Assembly: GCF_008370325.1 (NCBI RefSeq)
Contig: NZ_VNIP01000008.1
Coordinates: forward strand, 434,001 to 498,000
Reading direction: 5' to 3'
DNA: 64,000 bases
DNA from: Martinezella tropici
GTDB lineage: Bacteria; Pseudomonadota; Alphaproteobacteria; Rhizobiales; Rhizobiaceae
Shown here: positions 1 through 9,015 of the stretch, piece after piece
How the letters are laid out: every line of letters starts with the position of its first letter
How positions within the stretch are numbered: position 1 is the stretch's first letter
Position numbers and translations under genes: made by a program
The notes under the pieces: generated by a model
Seen by the model: only the letters and a program-made list of their open reading frames with translations
What the model was told of the DNA's origin: nothing
Database searches by the model: none

Positions 1-366
1 GAGAACATATTCGCGGATGACGTGACGAACGCGCTGGCCCGGATTTTCCCGAACGATCCTCCGCGCTTTCTGGCGCGCACCCCGCATGGCTATCACGATG
101 TGGATCGGATTCGCAGCGATCTCGAAAATGCCGGCTTCACCGATGTGGTGATCGAAACGAGAGCCGAACAGAGCCGTGCATCCTCGCCGGGCCTTCCGGC
201 CGTTGCCTATTGTCAGGGAACGCTTCTTCGCAACGAAATCGAGGCCAGGGAAGCGGGAAGCCTGGAGGCTGCAACCGACTACGTCGCATCCGCGATCGCC
301 GACAGACATGGTAATGGCGAAGTTGCTGCGAAAATTCAGGCACATATAATCCTGGCCACCGCTTAA
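1..366 (+). CDS. Class I SAM-dependent methyltransferase, C-terminal part
   Basis: The frame is open to the left edge of the window, so the gene starts upstream and only its last 121 codons are visible. The segment reading PNDPPRFLARTPHGYHD matches the region after the Rossmann core in small-molecule class I (UbiE/type 11-like) methyltransferases, and the following helix and strands (DLENAGFTDVVIET) fit the fold's last beta strands. The SAM-binding glycine motif lies outside the window, so neither substrate nor cofactor binding can be checked. No partner gene is coupled to it downstream. Confidence 0.7.
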   Translation, partial: ENIFADDVTNALARIFPNDPPRFLARTPHGYHDVDRIRSDLENAGFTDVVIETRAEQSRASSPGLPAVAYCQGTLLRNEIEAREAGSLEAATDYVASAIADRHGNGEVAAKIQAHIILATA

Positions 367-504
367 CCTGTATCGCGCCTGCAAGCTTAACTGAAGAATA
401 ACTATGATTTAAAGCAAGGCTGCCGATTTTAGCGCGCGGCGACGAGTTGTTATATCGTCTGGGGCCATAATGGAGATCCAAGACGATATTTACTGAGATT
501 TCTG

Positions 505-1668
505 GTGGGATTTTATAGGGAAATACTTGAGGGTTCGGCCGCCGGCAGTGATGCCGGCAAGTCATCTCGCCTGCTGTCGAATCTTCAGGTGCTGCGCGCG
601 CTCGCCGCTTTGTCCGTCGTCGTTTCTCACGCCTTGCACGAGACCGAGATGCTGGCAGGGGCGACAGGGCGTGCAGCGGTCGATGGCTCCGCATGGAATC
701 TCGGTTTCGGGGTGGACATATTCTTCGTCCTCTCCGGCTTCATCATGACCCACACCGCTGCTTCGGAATTCGGCAAGAACGGCGCTCCATTGCGTTTCTT
801 CCTGCGGCGCTGCGCCCGCGTGATCCCGCTCTATTGGCTGCTGACGAGCCTTATGCTTATCGGCGCGCTCGTAGCACCCTCGCTGCTGACTGTTCCCATC
901 GGCTCCGTGTCTCATGTCCTGGCATCCTATTTCTTCATTCCGTCCGGGCGCGGTGCGGACGAGATCAGGCCGGTGCTCGCGCTCGCCTGGACGCTGAACT
1001 ACGAGATGCTGTTCTACGTGTTCTTTGCGGCCGCACTCTTGCTGCCGATAAGGCTGGGTATCGTCTGGCTGTCGGTGCTGATGGCAGGCATGGCGCTTGT
1101 CGGAAGGCTCGTCGATCCTAGCCATGTCCAGATAGCCTTCTGGACGAACCCGATCATTCTGGAGTTTCTCTTCGGCGTCTATGTCGCCTTGATCTTTCGC
1201 AGCGGCATCAGGATCGGCGGCGCAGCCGCGCTCGCGCTCATGGCCATCGGCCTCCTCGGTTTCGTGCGCATCTCCGCGCCCTGGAGCGATGCGGCCTTGC
1301 CGCAATTCCTGCGCAGCGGCTTGCCCGCCGCGCTATTCGTTCTTGCGGCCGCAATCGGCCCGGTCTTGCCTCAGAGGAAGCTCGTCCTATGGGGTGTCGC
1401 CCTGGGAGATGCCTCCTATAGCCTCTATCTTGCCCACCCCTTTATCCTGCGGCCAATGCGAGCCGTCTGGGCAAAAGCGCTCGGCGGATATCTTCCCCTT
1501 GGCTTGTTCGTTGTCTTCGCAACGCTCGTAGCCGCCCTGTTTGCTCTGCTACTCTTCAGAGGTGTTGAGAAACCGCTTACCAGCCGCGTTCAGAGCCTCG
1601 TGCTTCGCTCAGGGCAGAAGCGCATACCGACCGGCGCCCTCCCGGCGGCAGACACCGAAGGCGCCTAA
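505..1668 (+). CDS. Acyltransferase 3 family membrane protein (ExoZ-like)
   Basis: This 387-residue polytopic inner-membrane protein has about ten hydrophobic segments. Family signatures are the N-terminal LQVLRALAALSVVVSHAL block (residues about 28-45, with the conserved R and H), FGVDIFFVLSGFIM (about 71-84), and YSLYLAHPFILR near residue 300, ending in GVEKPL. Acyltransferase-3 proteins O-acylate exopolysaccharide, lipopolysaccharide or Nod-factor sugars, and ExoZ acetylates succinoglycan. Without neighbouring polysaccharide genes the acceptor is unknown. The GTG start at 505 is the only early candidate in frame and has a weak ribosome binding site. Confidence 0.85.
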   Translation: MGFYREILEGSAAGSDAGKSSRLLSNLQVLRALAALSVVVSHALHETEMLAGATGRAAVDGSAWNLGFGVDIFFVLSGFIMTHTAASEFGKNGAPLRFFLRRCARVIPLYWLLTSLMLIGALVAPSLLTVPIGSVSHVLASYFFIPSGRGADEIRPVLALAWTLNYEMLFYVFFAAALLLPIRLGIVWLSVLMAGMALVGRLVDPSHVQIAFWTNPIILEFLFGVYVALIFRSGIRIGGAAALALMAIGLLGFVRISAPWSDAALPQFLRSGLPAALFVLAAAIGPVLPQRKLVLWGVALGDASYSLYLAHPFILRPMRAVWAKALGGYLPLGLFVVFATLVAALFALLLFRGVEKPLTSRVQSLVLRSGQKRIPTGALPAADTEGA

Positions 1669-1757
1669 GCAAAGTTGAAAATGATACTCTCGGTTCGAAG
1701 AGCGAAGGCGTCCGCTTGCCATGCTAACCCAGGCCTCCGCTACATCCACCCCGGCGC

Positions 1758-2684
1758 TCAGTCGGCCCATTCGGGATCGGTCGTGAAAGCGATCGTCAGC
1801 CAACGGTCCGGACCTTCGTCGCCGATCGCCTCACCGATCTCGTCGCGAATATGGTCCCATTCCTCCAGCTTCTTCGCAGGCCCGTCCGGCGGCACGATGA
1901 AATAGAGCTCGATTTGCTTGCCGCGGCCGACGCGGGCGACATAGGAGCGATAGGATTCGAAATTATAGCGTCGGACGATGTCGGTGGCGACGCGGTCGAC
2001 ATGTTCCCGCAGATCGGAAGGCGTCACGAGCAGGATATCGGCGAATGCCTGCTTGATGGTGCTGATCGGCATGGGGATGACGATAAGACAGACCAGCGCG
2101 AGCGCGGCCGGGTCGACATAGGGCGACATCCATTCCAGCCTCGTTCCCTGAATGAAGAAGCCGAAGATGAAGGCGAGCAGCAGCGCCCCGCTCAGGCAGC
2201 CCGTCATCACCCAGGCCTTGGCATCGAGTGCGATGAAACTGGATCTCAGCGTCTCGTTTGCACGCCTGCCATAAGCAGCCATCAGGAAGGCGATGATCAT
2301 GGTCAGCACCGCATAGATGATGGCCTGATCGAACGAGAGATGTCGGCCGCCGGCCATGATGCTGCCGATCGCGTTGATCAAGGCATAGACCGCTGCTCCC
2401 GTCAAAAGGACGCCGTTGAGGCCGAGCACCATGGGTTCGAGATGCCAGAAGCCCATGGTGAAATGCTTGGCGAACCTGCCGCCGGACGCCGTGTTCGTCG
2501 CGGAGGATACGATCAGGTTGGAGACGATCAGCGCAACGATCGTCATGCTCGCATCCGTGAGCGCATAGACGCCGTCGAAGACGATCGCGTAGGAACCGGA
2601 GAGAACACCGAAGACAATACCGGCCGCCGCCAGAACGAAGGTCACGACAATGGAGATGCGCAGGACGCTTTGTTCGGTTGTCAC
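1758..2684 (-). CDS. Cation diffusion facilitator (CDF) family efflux transporter
   Basis: This 308-residue protein has about six membrane segments followed by a cytoplasmic domain of roughly 90 residues, the CDF architecture. Segment 2 carries FDGVYALTDASM, corresponding to the metal-binding D/H-x3-D motif, and a later segment carries FIALDAKAW. CDF proteins exchange cytoplasmic divalent metals (Zn, Co, Fe, Mn) for protons. The metal cannot be decided by eye because the second motif departs from the common HxxxD of zinc exporters. The gene stands alone, convergent with the acyltransferase. Confidence 0.85.
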   Translation of the reverse strand: MTTEQSVLRISIVVTFVLAAAGIVFGVLSGSYAIVFDGVYALTDASMTIVALIVSNLIVSSATNTASGGRFAKHFTMGFWHLEPMVLGLNGVLLTGAAVYALINAIGSIMAGGRHLSFDQAIIYAVLTMIIAFLMAAYGRRANETLRSSFIALDAKAWVMTGCLSGALLLAFIFGFFIQGTRLEWMSPYVDPAALALVCLIVIPMPISTIKQAFADILLVTPSDLREHVDRVATDIVRRYNFESYRSYVARVGRGKQIELYFIVPPDGPAKKLEEWDHIRDEIGEAIGDEGPDRWLTIAFTTDPEWAD

Positions 2685-2832
2685 TTTTCAATCTCCGACG
2701 AGAGACGCGATATGCGTTTCAGACTATTTTGCATGTACGCCAGGCTTTTATCGCGTCGTGTGGCCTGAGCCAATCCGGGCTAATGATAGGGAGAGAGTCT
2801 CTCCCTATACCGTAACAGAACGCGTTGTTCGA

Positions 2833-3714
2833 TCAGGGTTCGCGTGGCCGAGCGCTCTGACCCTGCCGCCTGAATTCGCTCGGCGTGACGCCAACCAGCT
2901 TCCTGAAGTCGCGGGCGAAGTGGAAAGGATCGGGATAGCCGCATTGGGCGGCGATTCTGCCGATCTGCTCGTCGGTTATAACAAGCAAACGCTTCGCAGC
3001 GTTTACGCGCTCGTGACGGAGCCAATCGACAGGCGTTGTCCCCATTCTCTGACGGAAGCGGCGAAACAGCTGCGCCTGGCTCAGATTGGCGGCTATGGCG
3101 AGCTCACCCACCGACCAGGGGTGGGTGAGGTCGGCGCGGACCAGTTCCACGACCCGCTGCAATCGCTGGACCGCGCCGCTCAGCTCGCCATGTTCCGCGC
3201 GCTCGGAAACCAGAAGCGAGATCAATTGCGCGAGCAGGGCAAAACAGTGGCTGTCCGAGAGGAAACTGCCCGTTTCCACCTCCCGGAGGATGCCTTCGAC
3301 CAGCGCCTGCGGATCGCGCGGGTTTGAAATGCCAAAGACCGGATTGGCGATCACGCCCAGACTGTCGAACAGCGTATCGAGCCCGTGCCCTGCGAACCCC
3401 AGCCAGAGATAGGACCAGTGCGAATGATGCGGCTCACAGCGATGCGAATACAGCATCGAGGAATCCAGCCAGGCAATCGTTCCTTCATGCAGGAAATTTG
3501 ACAGGCCGTTGACCTGCAACAGGCCTTTTCCGCTGAGGGTCAGGATGAGAGTATGCTGGTTGAAACGATGGGCGACCGGCATTTCTGCAGGCGTGCAGAT
3601 GCGCCGCCCGGCGGCGAGAAGCGCATAGGGGAGGGCGCGGGACAGCCTGCCCGGCGTCTGAAAGAAGACGTCATCCAGAGGGGAAATATCGTCCGGGATT
3701 GCTTCATCGGTCAT
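2833..3714 (-). CDS. AraC family transcriptional regulator
   Basis: This 293-residue protein has an N-terminal cupin-like sensor (about 25-160) and a C-terminal double helix-turn-helix. The first HTH is WSVGELAIAANLSQAQLFRR. The second is IGRIAAQCGYPDPFHFARDF followed by GVTPSEFRR, a textbook AraC signature. It is divergent from the P450-ferredoxin pair with about 120 bases between the starts, so it probably controls that pair. The effector is unknown. Confidence 0.9.
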   Translation of the reverse strand: MTDEAIPDDISPLDDVFFQTPGRLSRALPYALLAAGRRICTPAEMPVAHRFNQHTLILTLSGKGLLQVNGLSNFLHEGTIAWLDSSMLYSHRCEPHHSHWSYLWLGFAGHGLDTLFDSLGVIANPVFGISNPRDPQALVEGILREVETGSFLSDSHCFALLAQLISLLVSERAEHGELSGAVQRLQRVVELVRADLTHPWSVGELAIAANLSQAQLFRRFRQRMGTTPVDWLRHERVNAAKRLLVITDEQIGRIAAQCGYPDPFHFARDFRKLVGVTPSEFRRQGQSARPREP

Positions 3715-3836
3715 GCCATCAAGTCTTATCCGGAGATGAGAGTTTTATCCATATAGCTGCGGTTCGCATCCATGTCTTTTCACCGTTCGACGCTGTAATC
3801 TGTGCCCGGCGAACCAGAATGAACGAGGCCCTGATC

Positions 3837-5069
3837 ATGTCGATGGCAACCCCCGTATTTGATCCGCTCTCGCAGGCGTTCACGGACGACCCATATGCCT
3901 CCTACCGCGCGCTGCGTGCCAGCCCGGGCCCGGTCTATTACGAGCATTTCGACATGTGGCTGTTGTCGCGCTATCAGGATGTTGCCGCTGCCGCCGGCGA
4001 CAAGACGCTCGTGCGCTCGCTCGAGTTCTTTCTCTCCCCGGAAGAGATACGAGAACAGAAGGTTCGACAGAACTGGCATGACATGCCGAACCATTCGCGC
4101 TTCGTGCAATTCAGCCTTTTGGATTCCGATGGCGAAATTCATGACCGATTGCGCCGCAAGGTGTTTCGTGAATTCACGCCGGCCCTCGTCGCCCGCCAGC
4201 GCGGGATGATACAGGATTTCGTCGATCGGCTGCTCGATCGTCTCCTGCAAGCCGGCACGATCGACTTTGTCGAGGATCTCGCCTCGCAGGTTCCAGGGCA
4301 TATCATCGGTTCGGTTCTCGGCGTGCCGGAAGAATATGCCGGCCAGCTACGCAAATGGTCGGAAGAGGTCGTGCAATATTTCGACGTCGATCGCAGTGCT
4401 GAACGCAAGGCGCTCGCCGAACGAGCAACGACGGAGTTTTACGAGCTGCTCAGGGAGCTCATCGCCGACCGCACGCGCAACCCGCGTGACGATCTTCTCT
4501 GTCGGTTGACCGAGGCGCATGTCGCCGGTGAGCTGACCGAAGACGAGCTCGTCTCCACCTGTATGCTGATCCTGATGGCGGGCCATGGCTCGACGATCGA
4601 CGTGCTCGGCAGCGGCATGCATGCGCTGCTGCAATATCCCGATGCTTTGACCAAACTTCGGGAAACGCCGGGCATCATGTCGACCGCCATCCAGGAGATG
4701 TTCCGTTTCGAGTCGCCGCTGCCATTCTTTCATCGCTACCTGACGGAAGAAAAGACGATTGCCGGCGAGCGACTGCCGAGAGGCACGAAAGTCGGCCTGC
4801 TATATGGTGCGGCCAATCGCGACCCCGAACAGTTCGATGCGCCCGATCGGTTCAATGTCGAGCGGACTCCCAATCGCCATCTGGCATTCGGCGGCGGCGC
4901 GCATTTCTGTCTTGGCAATCACCTTGCCCGGCTGGATATGGAGATCATCTTCTCGACGCTCTTGCAGCGGACCCGTTCCATCGAACTGCTAGATGAACGC
5001 CCTGCCTACAAGCGCGGGCTGTCGGTACGCGGCCCGAAGCGCCTCGACATCAGGCTCGTTGCCGCATGA
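3837..5069 (+). CDS. Cytochrome P450 with atypical I-helix
   Basis: This soluble bacterial P450 has 410 residues from the ATG at 3837, which has GAGG nine bases upstream; an in-frame ATG at 3819 is possible. It has the K-helix ExxR (E287-R290), and the heme loop FGGGAHFCLG places the cysteine ligand at 358. The I-helix reads AGHGST (248-253). At the usual acid-threonine pair, numbered 251-252 as in P450cam, it has Gly and Ser, which is unusual for a hydroxylating P450. The stop overlaps the frame of the downstream ferredoxin, so the two form an operon. The substrate is unknown, and no ferredoxin reductase is present in the window. Confidence 0.93.
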   Translation: MSMATPVFDPLSQAFTDDPYASYRALRASPGPVYYEHFDMWLLSRYQDVAAAAGDKTLVRSLEFFLSPEEIREQKVRQNWHDMPNHSRFVQFSLLDSDGEIHDRLRRKVFREFTPALVARQRGMIQDFVDRLLDRLLQAGTIDFVEDLASQVPGHIIGSVLGVPEEYAGQLRKWSEEVVQYFDVDRSAERKALAERATTEFYELLRELIADRTRNPRDDLLCRLTEAHVAGELTEDELVSTCMLILMAGHGSTIDVLGSGMHALLQYPDALTKLRETPGIMSTAIQEMFRFESPLPFFHRYLTEEKTIAGERLPRGTKVGLLYGAANRDPEQFDAPDRFNVERTPNRHLAFGGGAHFCLGNHLARLDMEIIFSTLLQRTRSIELLDERPAYKRGLSVRGPKRLDIRLVAA

Positions 5070-5098
5070 TCGGTTTCGCCGAAAGCATGGAGAATACA

Positions 5099-5419
5099 AT
5101 GTGTGAAATCGTGTTCATCGATTCCGCCGGTCGCGAGACCCGCGTGGAAGCCCAGGATGGCGAGACGGTGATGGCCGCTGCCGTCAGGAGCGGTATCGAT
5201 GGCATCGTGGCGCAATGCGGCGGCGCTTTGGCCTGCGGCACTTGTCATTGCTATGTCGAGCAGCCCCATCTCGATCTCCTGCCGCCGCCTTCCGAAGAAG
5301 AGGCGGCGATGATCGAATTCGTCATGGAGCCGGCGGCCAACAGCCGCCTGAGCTGCCAGATCCTTGCAAGCAGCGTCGTCGATGGCATGCGCGTCGTCGT
5401 GCCGGATAGCCAGCACTAG
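5099..5419 (+). CDS. [2Fe-2S] ferredoxin, partner of the P450
   Basis: This 106-residue adrenodoxin/putidaredoxin-type ferredoxin has four cluster ligands, C40-x5-C46-x2-C49 and C86. The ATG at 5099 is chosen because GGAG sits six bases upstream; the frame is open back to an ATG at 5066 that overlaps the P450 stop. It should pass single electrons from an NAD(P)H-ferredoxin reductase, encoded elsewhere, to the upstream P450. It ends 31 bases short of the convergent dioxygenase gene. Confidence 0.93.
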   Translation: MCEIVFIDSAGRETRVEAQDGETVMAAAVRSGIDGIVAQCGGALACGTCHCYVEQPHLDLLPPPSEEEAAMIEFVMEPAANSRLSCQILASSVVDGMRVVVPDSQH

Positions 5420-5450
5420 GCCCTAATGCAGAGCGTCCGGACCTTGCCCC

Positions 5451-6506
5451 TCAACCAGTCGTAGCCGATTGTTCCGATGCCAGCAGATCGGCATAATGGG
5501 CGCGGGCGACATCCGGGTGTGACCGCAACCGGCTCTTCAGCTGGTTCTGGCCGACCTCGCGGAAGATCGGGTTGAGCGGATCGACCGAGATGCCGCGTTC
5601 GGCGCGCTTCAACTCGTCCGGCAATTCGATGACGGGGATCGCGGCATCCGGTCGGGAGCCCAGGAAGAAAGCGACGGAGAGGCGCTCGACGCCTGCGGGC
5701 GGTGCGACGACATCATGCACATCGGCGCGTACGAAACCATTCGTCGCCAGTTCCAGCAATTCGCCGGTATTGATGACGAAGGTGCCGGGCACCGGCGGCG
5801 CGTCGATCCAGACGCCGTCTTCCGTGCGCACGCGCAGGCCGGGCGTGGTGTCCTGCAGTAGCACGGTCACGAAGCCGCCGTCCTTGTGGGCGCCGACGCC
5901 CTGATCCGTTTCGGCGACATCGCGGCCCGGATAGCGGATGATCTTCAGAAGCTGTGAGGGCTGCGGTTGATAAATGTCGGCAAAGACATTTTCCGGCTGG
6001 CCGAGAGCTGCGGCGATCGCCTTCAGTACACCGATGCCGATGCGCGTCACCTCTGCCTGATAGGCAAGCAGGAGCGGCTTGAGCTCCGGCAGCGCTTCCG
6101 GCCACTGGTTGGGGCCTTGCAGCCGCCGCCAAGCCGGCGTATCCGGCCCGATCTCGAAGGGAGCGCTCTCGGTGTTGATGTCGAGCTGCTCGCGCCAATC
6201 CTGTTCGCCGCGGGTACGCTCCTGTCCGGCCCGATTGTAGCCTCGGAAATGCGGCGACTTCACCATCTCGATCTTGAGCTTCTCTTCGAGCGGCAGTGCG
6301 AAGAAGCGCTTCGCAGTGGCGACGACGTTTTCGATCAGCTTCGGATCGACGCCATGGCCCGTCAGATAGAAGAAGCCGTGATCATGGAGCACCGTGCGAA
6401 GCTCCGCGACGAATGCCTGGCGTTCCGATGGCGAGGCGTAGAAGCGCTGGAGATCGAGCGTCGGCAGCGATGTTTCGACAGCTGATGGCGCGGTGCGAAG
6501 GGTCAA
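5451..6506 (-). CDS. 2-oxoglutarate/Fe(II)-dependent oxygenase, isopenicillin N synthase-like
   Basis: This 351-residue enzyme has an N-terminal non-haem dioxygenase region (LPTLDLQRF to FFYLTGHG) and a C-terminal 2OG-Fe(II) domain. The Fe ligands are H207-x-D209 and H264, with the 2-oxoglutarate anchor R275-x-S277. The family hydroxylates or desaturates small molecules in the cytosol; the substrate here is unknown. The TTG start at 6506 is preferred because AGAGGAG lies six bases upstream and homology begins just after it, although the frame is open for another 68 codons to 6710. Confidence 0.88.
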   Translation of the reverse strand: MTLRTAPSAVETSLPTLDLQRFYASPSERQAFVAELRTVLHDHGFFYLTGHGVDPKLIENVVATAKRFFALPLEEKLKIEMVKSPHFRGYNRAGQERTRGEQDWREQLDINTESAPFEIGPDTPAWRRLQGPNQWPEALPELKPLLLAYQAEVTRIGIGVLKAIAAALGQPENVFADIYQPQPSQLLKIIRYPGRDVAETDQGVGAHKDGGFVTVLLQDTTPGLRVRTEDGVWIDAPPVPGTFVINTGELLELATNGFVRADVHDVVAPPAGVERLSVAFFLGSRPDAAIPVIELPDELKRAERGISVDPLNPIFREVGQNQLKSRLRSHPDVARAHYADLLASEQSATTG

Positions 6507-6785
6507 TGGTTGCTCCTCTTTGAAAGTGATCCTGTTGCCATCTTTCCAGATGGCACCTTCGTCATTCAGGTCGAAGCTAGAATCCATCGGGCATGAAGGC
6601 AAAGAAGATAATCTCAAAGATCGCAGATCTGTTGGAATGGTTTTTGCGGCCGCTGTTCCTGCGAATGCTGCTCGCAGGAACGGTTTCGAGGCGCTCGGGT
6701 GAGGGCTCATGTGGTGGAGTTGCTGCCGAGGACGATAAGAGCGAGCCGACTCAGATTTCGTCTATGGCCTCGGCATTCCTGATGG

Positions 6786-7304
6786 TCAGTTCCTGGTAGC
6801 CGAAACGCTGGATTTTTCCGCGACGTGATTTGCAAGTTTGTCCAAGGTCTGAGCGCCGTATTGAGCTGCACCGAATCCAATGACGACGGCGCGGCGCTCC
6901 GGTGTCGGATGCATCTGGCGCAGGGTGACGACCGTTTTACCGTTATCCTGTTCGTCGAAAGTAATCAGCATCCGGAAGCGATCCGGGTCGTCATCGGCAT
7001 CCGTGCCATGATTGGCTTCGATCAGTTTTGGTGCTTCGATCCGCAGAAACTCCATGCAATTGGAGAAGCGAGTGCCGTCCGGAGCGACCATATCAAATCG
7101 CCACCGGCCGCCGGAGCGGATGTCGATCTCATGTGTTTCGATACCGAACCCATCGGGTCCGAACCACTTCACGATCTGCGATGGATCGGTCCATGCGAGA
7201 AAAGCCGTTTCTCGGTCCGCGTCAACGACACGGGCAATGACGATTTCCCTTTCCAAAGGCCAGGAAGCCCAGTCCGAGACGTTGCTTTTGGCGTGATCAC
7301 TCAT
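6786..7304 (-). CDS. SRPBCC / AHSA1-domain protein
   Basis: This 172-residue protein has a single START-like domain of the AHSA1 (activator of Hsp90 ATPase homologue) group. Diagnostic stretches are VDADRETAFLAWTDPSQIVKW near the start and SGGRWRFDM in the middle. It overlaps the upstream ArsR gene by eight bases, and ArsR-AHSA1 pairs are a recurrent bacterial arrangement in which the regulator controls the SRPBCC protein. The domain encloses a hydrophobic cavity and may bind a small ligand, but no specific function is established. Confidence 0.85.
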   Translation of the reverse strand: MSDHAKSNVSDWASWPLEREIVIARVVDADRETAFLAWTDPSQIVKWFGPDGFGIETHEIDIRSGGRWRFDMVAPDGTRFSNCMEFLRIEAPKLIEANHGTDADDDPDRFRMLITFDEQDNGKTVVTLRQMHPTPERRAVVIGFGAAQYGAQTLDKLANHVAEKSSVSATRN

Positions 7305-7641
7305 CCGATTTCTCCTTCTTCATGTTTTCCAGGTGCGTCTCGAAGCGGTCAAAGCGTTCTTCCCATTGACGCCGATATGACGCCAGCCAATCCTCCGCAT
7401 CCTGCAAGGCTTTTGGATTCAGCGAACAGATACGCGTTCGCCCCTCCCTTCTCGAAACGATGAGGCCAGCCTTTTCCAGAATGCCGAGATGCTGAGTGAA
7501 CGACGGCAGTGCCATGGCAAAGGAACTAGCCAGCTGAGAGACTGTTGCAGGCGCACGGCTCAGAATTTGAACCACCGCTCGTCGCGTCGGATCGGAGAGT
7601 GCGCTGAAAGTGCTTTCGATGGACAGGTTTTTGTTAGGCAT
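7297..7641 (-). CDS. ArsR family winged-helix regulator
   Basis: This 114-residue protein carries the ArsR/SmtB winged helix (ALSDPTRRAVVQILSRAPAT, then SQLASSFAMALPSFTQHLGIL as the recognition helix). No cysteine metal-binding motif is visible, so it is probably not a metal sensor. It belongs to the subgroup linked to SRPBCC proteins. Repeated inverted TTAGG/CCTAA half sites cover its own start and upstream region, pointing to autoregulation. It is co-transcribed with the downstream AHSA1 gene. Confidence 0.9.
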   Translation of the reverse strand: MPNKNLSIESTFSALSDPTRRAVVQILSRAPATVSQLASSFAMALPSFTQHLGILEKAGLIVSRREGRTRICSLNPKALQDAEDWLASYRRQWEERFDRFETHLENMKKEKSDE

Positions 7642-7673
7642 TTACCTAAGTATAAGGATTCTGAAACTTAGGT
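7634..7673. promoter_or_regulatory. Candidate ArsR operator
   Basis: ACCTAAGT (7644-7651) and ACTTAGGT (7666-7673) are exact inverted repeats 14 bases apart. An additional TTAGG overlaps the start codon at 7634-7638. The arrangement covers the leader and start of the ArsR gene, which suits self-repression. The sites are seen in the sequence; binding is inferred. Confidence 0.6.
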
Positions 7674-7741
7674 CAACACCTAATCTTCGGGTGAGCGCAC
7701 CTCTTCTAGAATCGTCGGCCAGACGAGCAACAAACCGCCAT

Positions 7742-8284
7742 TCACTGTCCCGCAGAAAATGGCGCAACCGGGTTCGATGCGGTCACCAATGCATTCAATT
7801 CGTCGATGTTCTGGATCCGTGTGAGCCTTTTGCCGGCATGCTGCCTTTCAGCGCACATTCGGCGGATGCCGGGCATCCAGTCCTGCTCGATTTCCCATAT
7901 GGTCCGGAACAGATCTTGTGTCGGCGGCATGGTCGAAAGTCCGCCCGGAGAGTGCTCGAGCTTGCCTGAATGCCACGCGATCTGCCTCTCGGCGGCAAGC
8001 CAGAAATGCATCCAGAGGGGCATGTCGATGAGAATTATCTCGGTCGCGCGATCCATCCGTGCCGGGATTGAGTTCCGGTGCCCCAATCCATCGATAACCC
8101 AGTTCTCACCGGCTATGATCCGCTCGTGCTGTTCGGTGTAAGTTTCAAGTGGTGCCGGGACCCAGCCTTCTCGCCAAAGGAACGTGTCGATCTCGAAATG
8201 GGGAATTGCGTGCTTCTCGCCTAATTTACGGGCGAGGGTGGATTTCCCACCGCCTGCATTTCCGAGAATGGCGATGCGCAGCAT
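7742..8284 (-). CDS. P-loop NTPase, FlaR/adenylate-kinase-like
   Basis: This 180-residue protein starts with a Walker A motif, GNAGGGKST (residues 8-16), followed by an adenylate-kinase-like pattern (HFEIDTFLW, then ENWVIDGLG). It resembles the group often labelled DNA topology modulation protein FlaR or shikimate/adenylate kinase-like. The family probably phosphorylates a small molecule, and the FlaR name does not establish function. No operon partner is apparent. Confidence 0.8.
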   Translation of the reverse strand: MLRIAILGNAGGGKSTLARKLGEKHAIPHFEIDTFLWREGWVPAPLETYTEQHERIIAGENWVIDGLGHRNSIPARMDRATEIILIDMPLWMHFWLAAERQIAWHSGKLEHSPGGLSTMPPTQDLFRTIWEIEQDWMPGIRRMCAERQHAGKRLTRIQNIDELNALVTASNPVAPFSAGQ

Positions 8285-8389
8285 CGGATGGAGACCTGAA
8301 GATTTGAGCCTATCGGGAGCCTGGCAGAGATGTCCGCATGTTTATGCGGCTATTCTGTTATCGTTGCAATCTTTGCCCATCGCTACCGC

Positions 8390-8893
8390 TCAGACAGCGT
8401 CCCGGCGCACGAAATGTCGAATGCCGGTCGGCGTAGTCTCGATCAGATCGCGCAAGGTCGGTGGTACCAGCTCGAATTGATTGAGACCGGCTCGTGTGGA
8501 CGGTGCCCAGCGAAATTCAAGCTCGGCACTGCCGTCCTTCACCCTATGCACGATGTCCGTTTCATGAAACGGAAGCGGTTGCGAGAGCTCTGCCTCGTAA
8601 TAAAAGCCGACCTCGTGAACCCGCCTGCCGGAAAGTTCGAAGAAGTTTTCGATGATGAAGCGCAAGGGGCCGACGGTGGCCGTGCAGCCGATTTCCTCTT
8701 CGATTTCGCGGGCAAGTGTCTCGGCGCCCGCCTCGTGAAATTCCACCCGGCCGCCGGGTAAAGACCAGAGCTTATCTGCGAGTGTGCGGTGAATGAGGAT
8801 ATGATCGTTCGAGCGGATCAAGGCGCCTGCGCGCAGTTGGAAGCGGGATTCTCCCGAATCCAGGACGATCATGGTTCGCTGGGTTTCTGTCAT
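8390..8893 (-). CDS. NUDIX hydrolase
   Basis: This 167-residue protein has the complete Nudix box, G-GRVEFHEAGAETLA-REIEEEIG, around residues 50-72, which binds Mg2+ for pyrophosphate hydrolysis. The ATG at 8893 has GGAGG eight bases upstream and is preferred over a start at 8947. The substrate is unknown: a nucleoside diphosphate linked to another moiety. It is a single gene, divergent from the VOC protein. Confidence 0.9.
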   Translation of the reverse strand: MTETQRTMIVLDSGESRFQLRAGALIRSNDHILIHRTLADKLWSLPGGRVEFHEAGAETLAREIEEEIGCTATVGPLRFIIENFFELSGRRVHEVGFYYEAELSQPLPFHETDIVHRVKDGSAELEFRWAPSTRAGLNQFELVPPTLRDLIETTPTGIRHFVRRDAV

Positions 8894-9015
8894 GGATCGG
8901 CCTCCGGCTCCGGGTGAGATGGGATTAGTGGTCAGAATTATCGACATTTGTCCCGATATGTATTGAAATCGTTTGAAGATTGTTTTTCATCCTCTCCATC
9001 AAATCGGCCCTGGCG

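Noticed and set aside
1851-2768. Long plus-strand open frame opposite the CDF transporter
   Set aside because: It is a mirror frame of a recognised membrane protein, with a composition of charged residues typical of such shadows.
3780-4301. Minus-strand frame opposite the P450 start
   Set aside because: It is antisense to a P450 with intact motifs; no domain seen.
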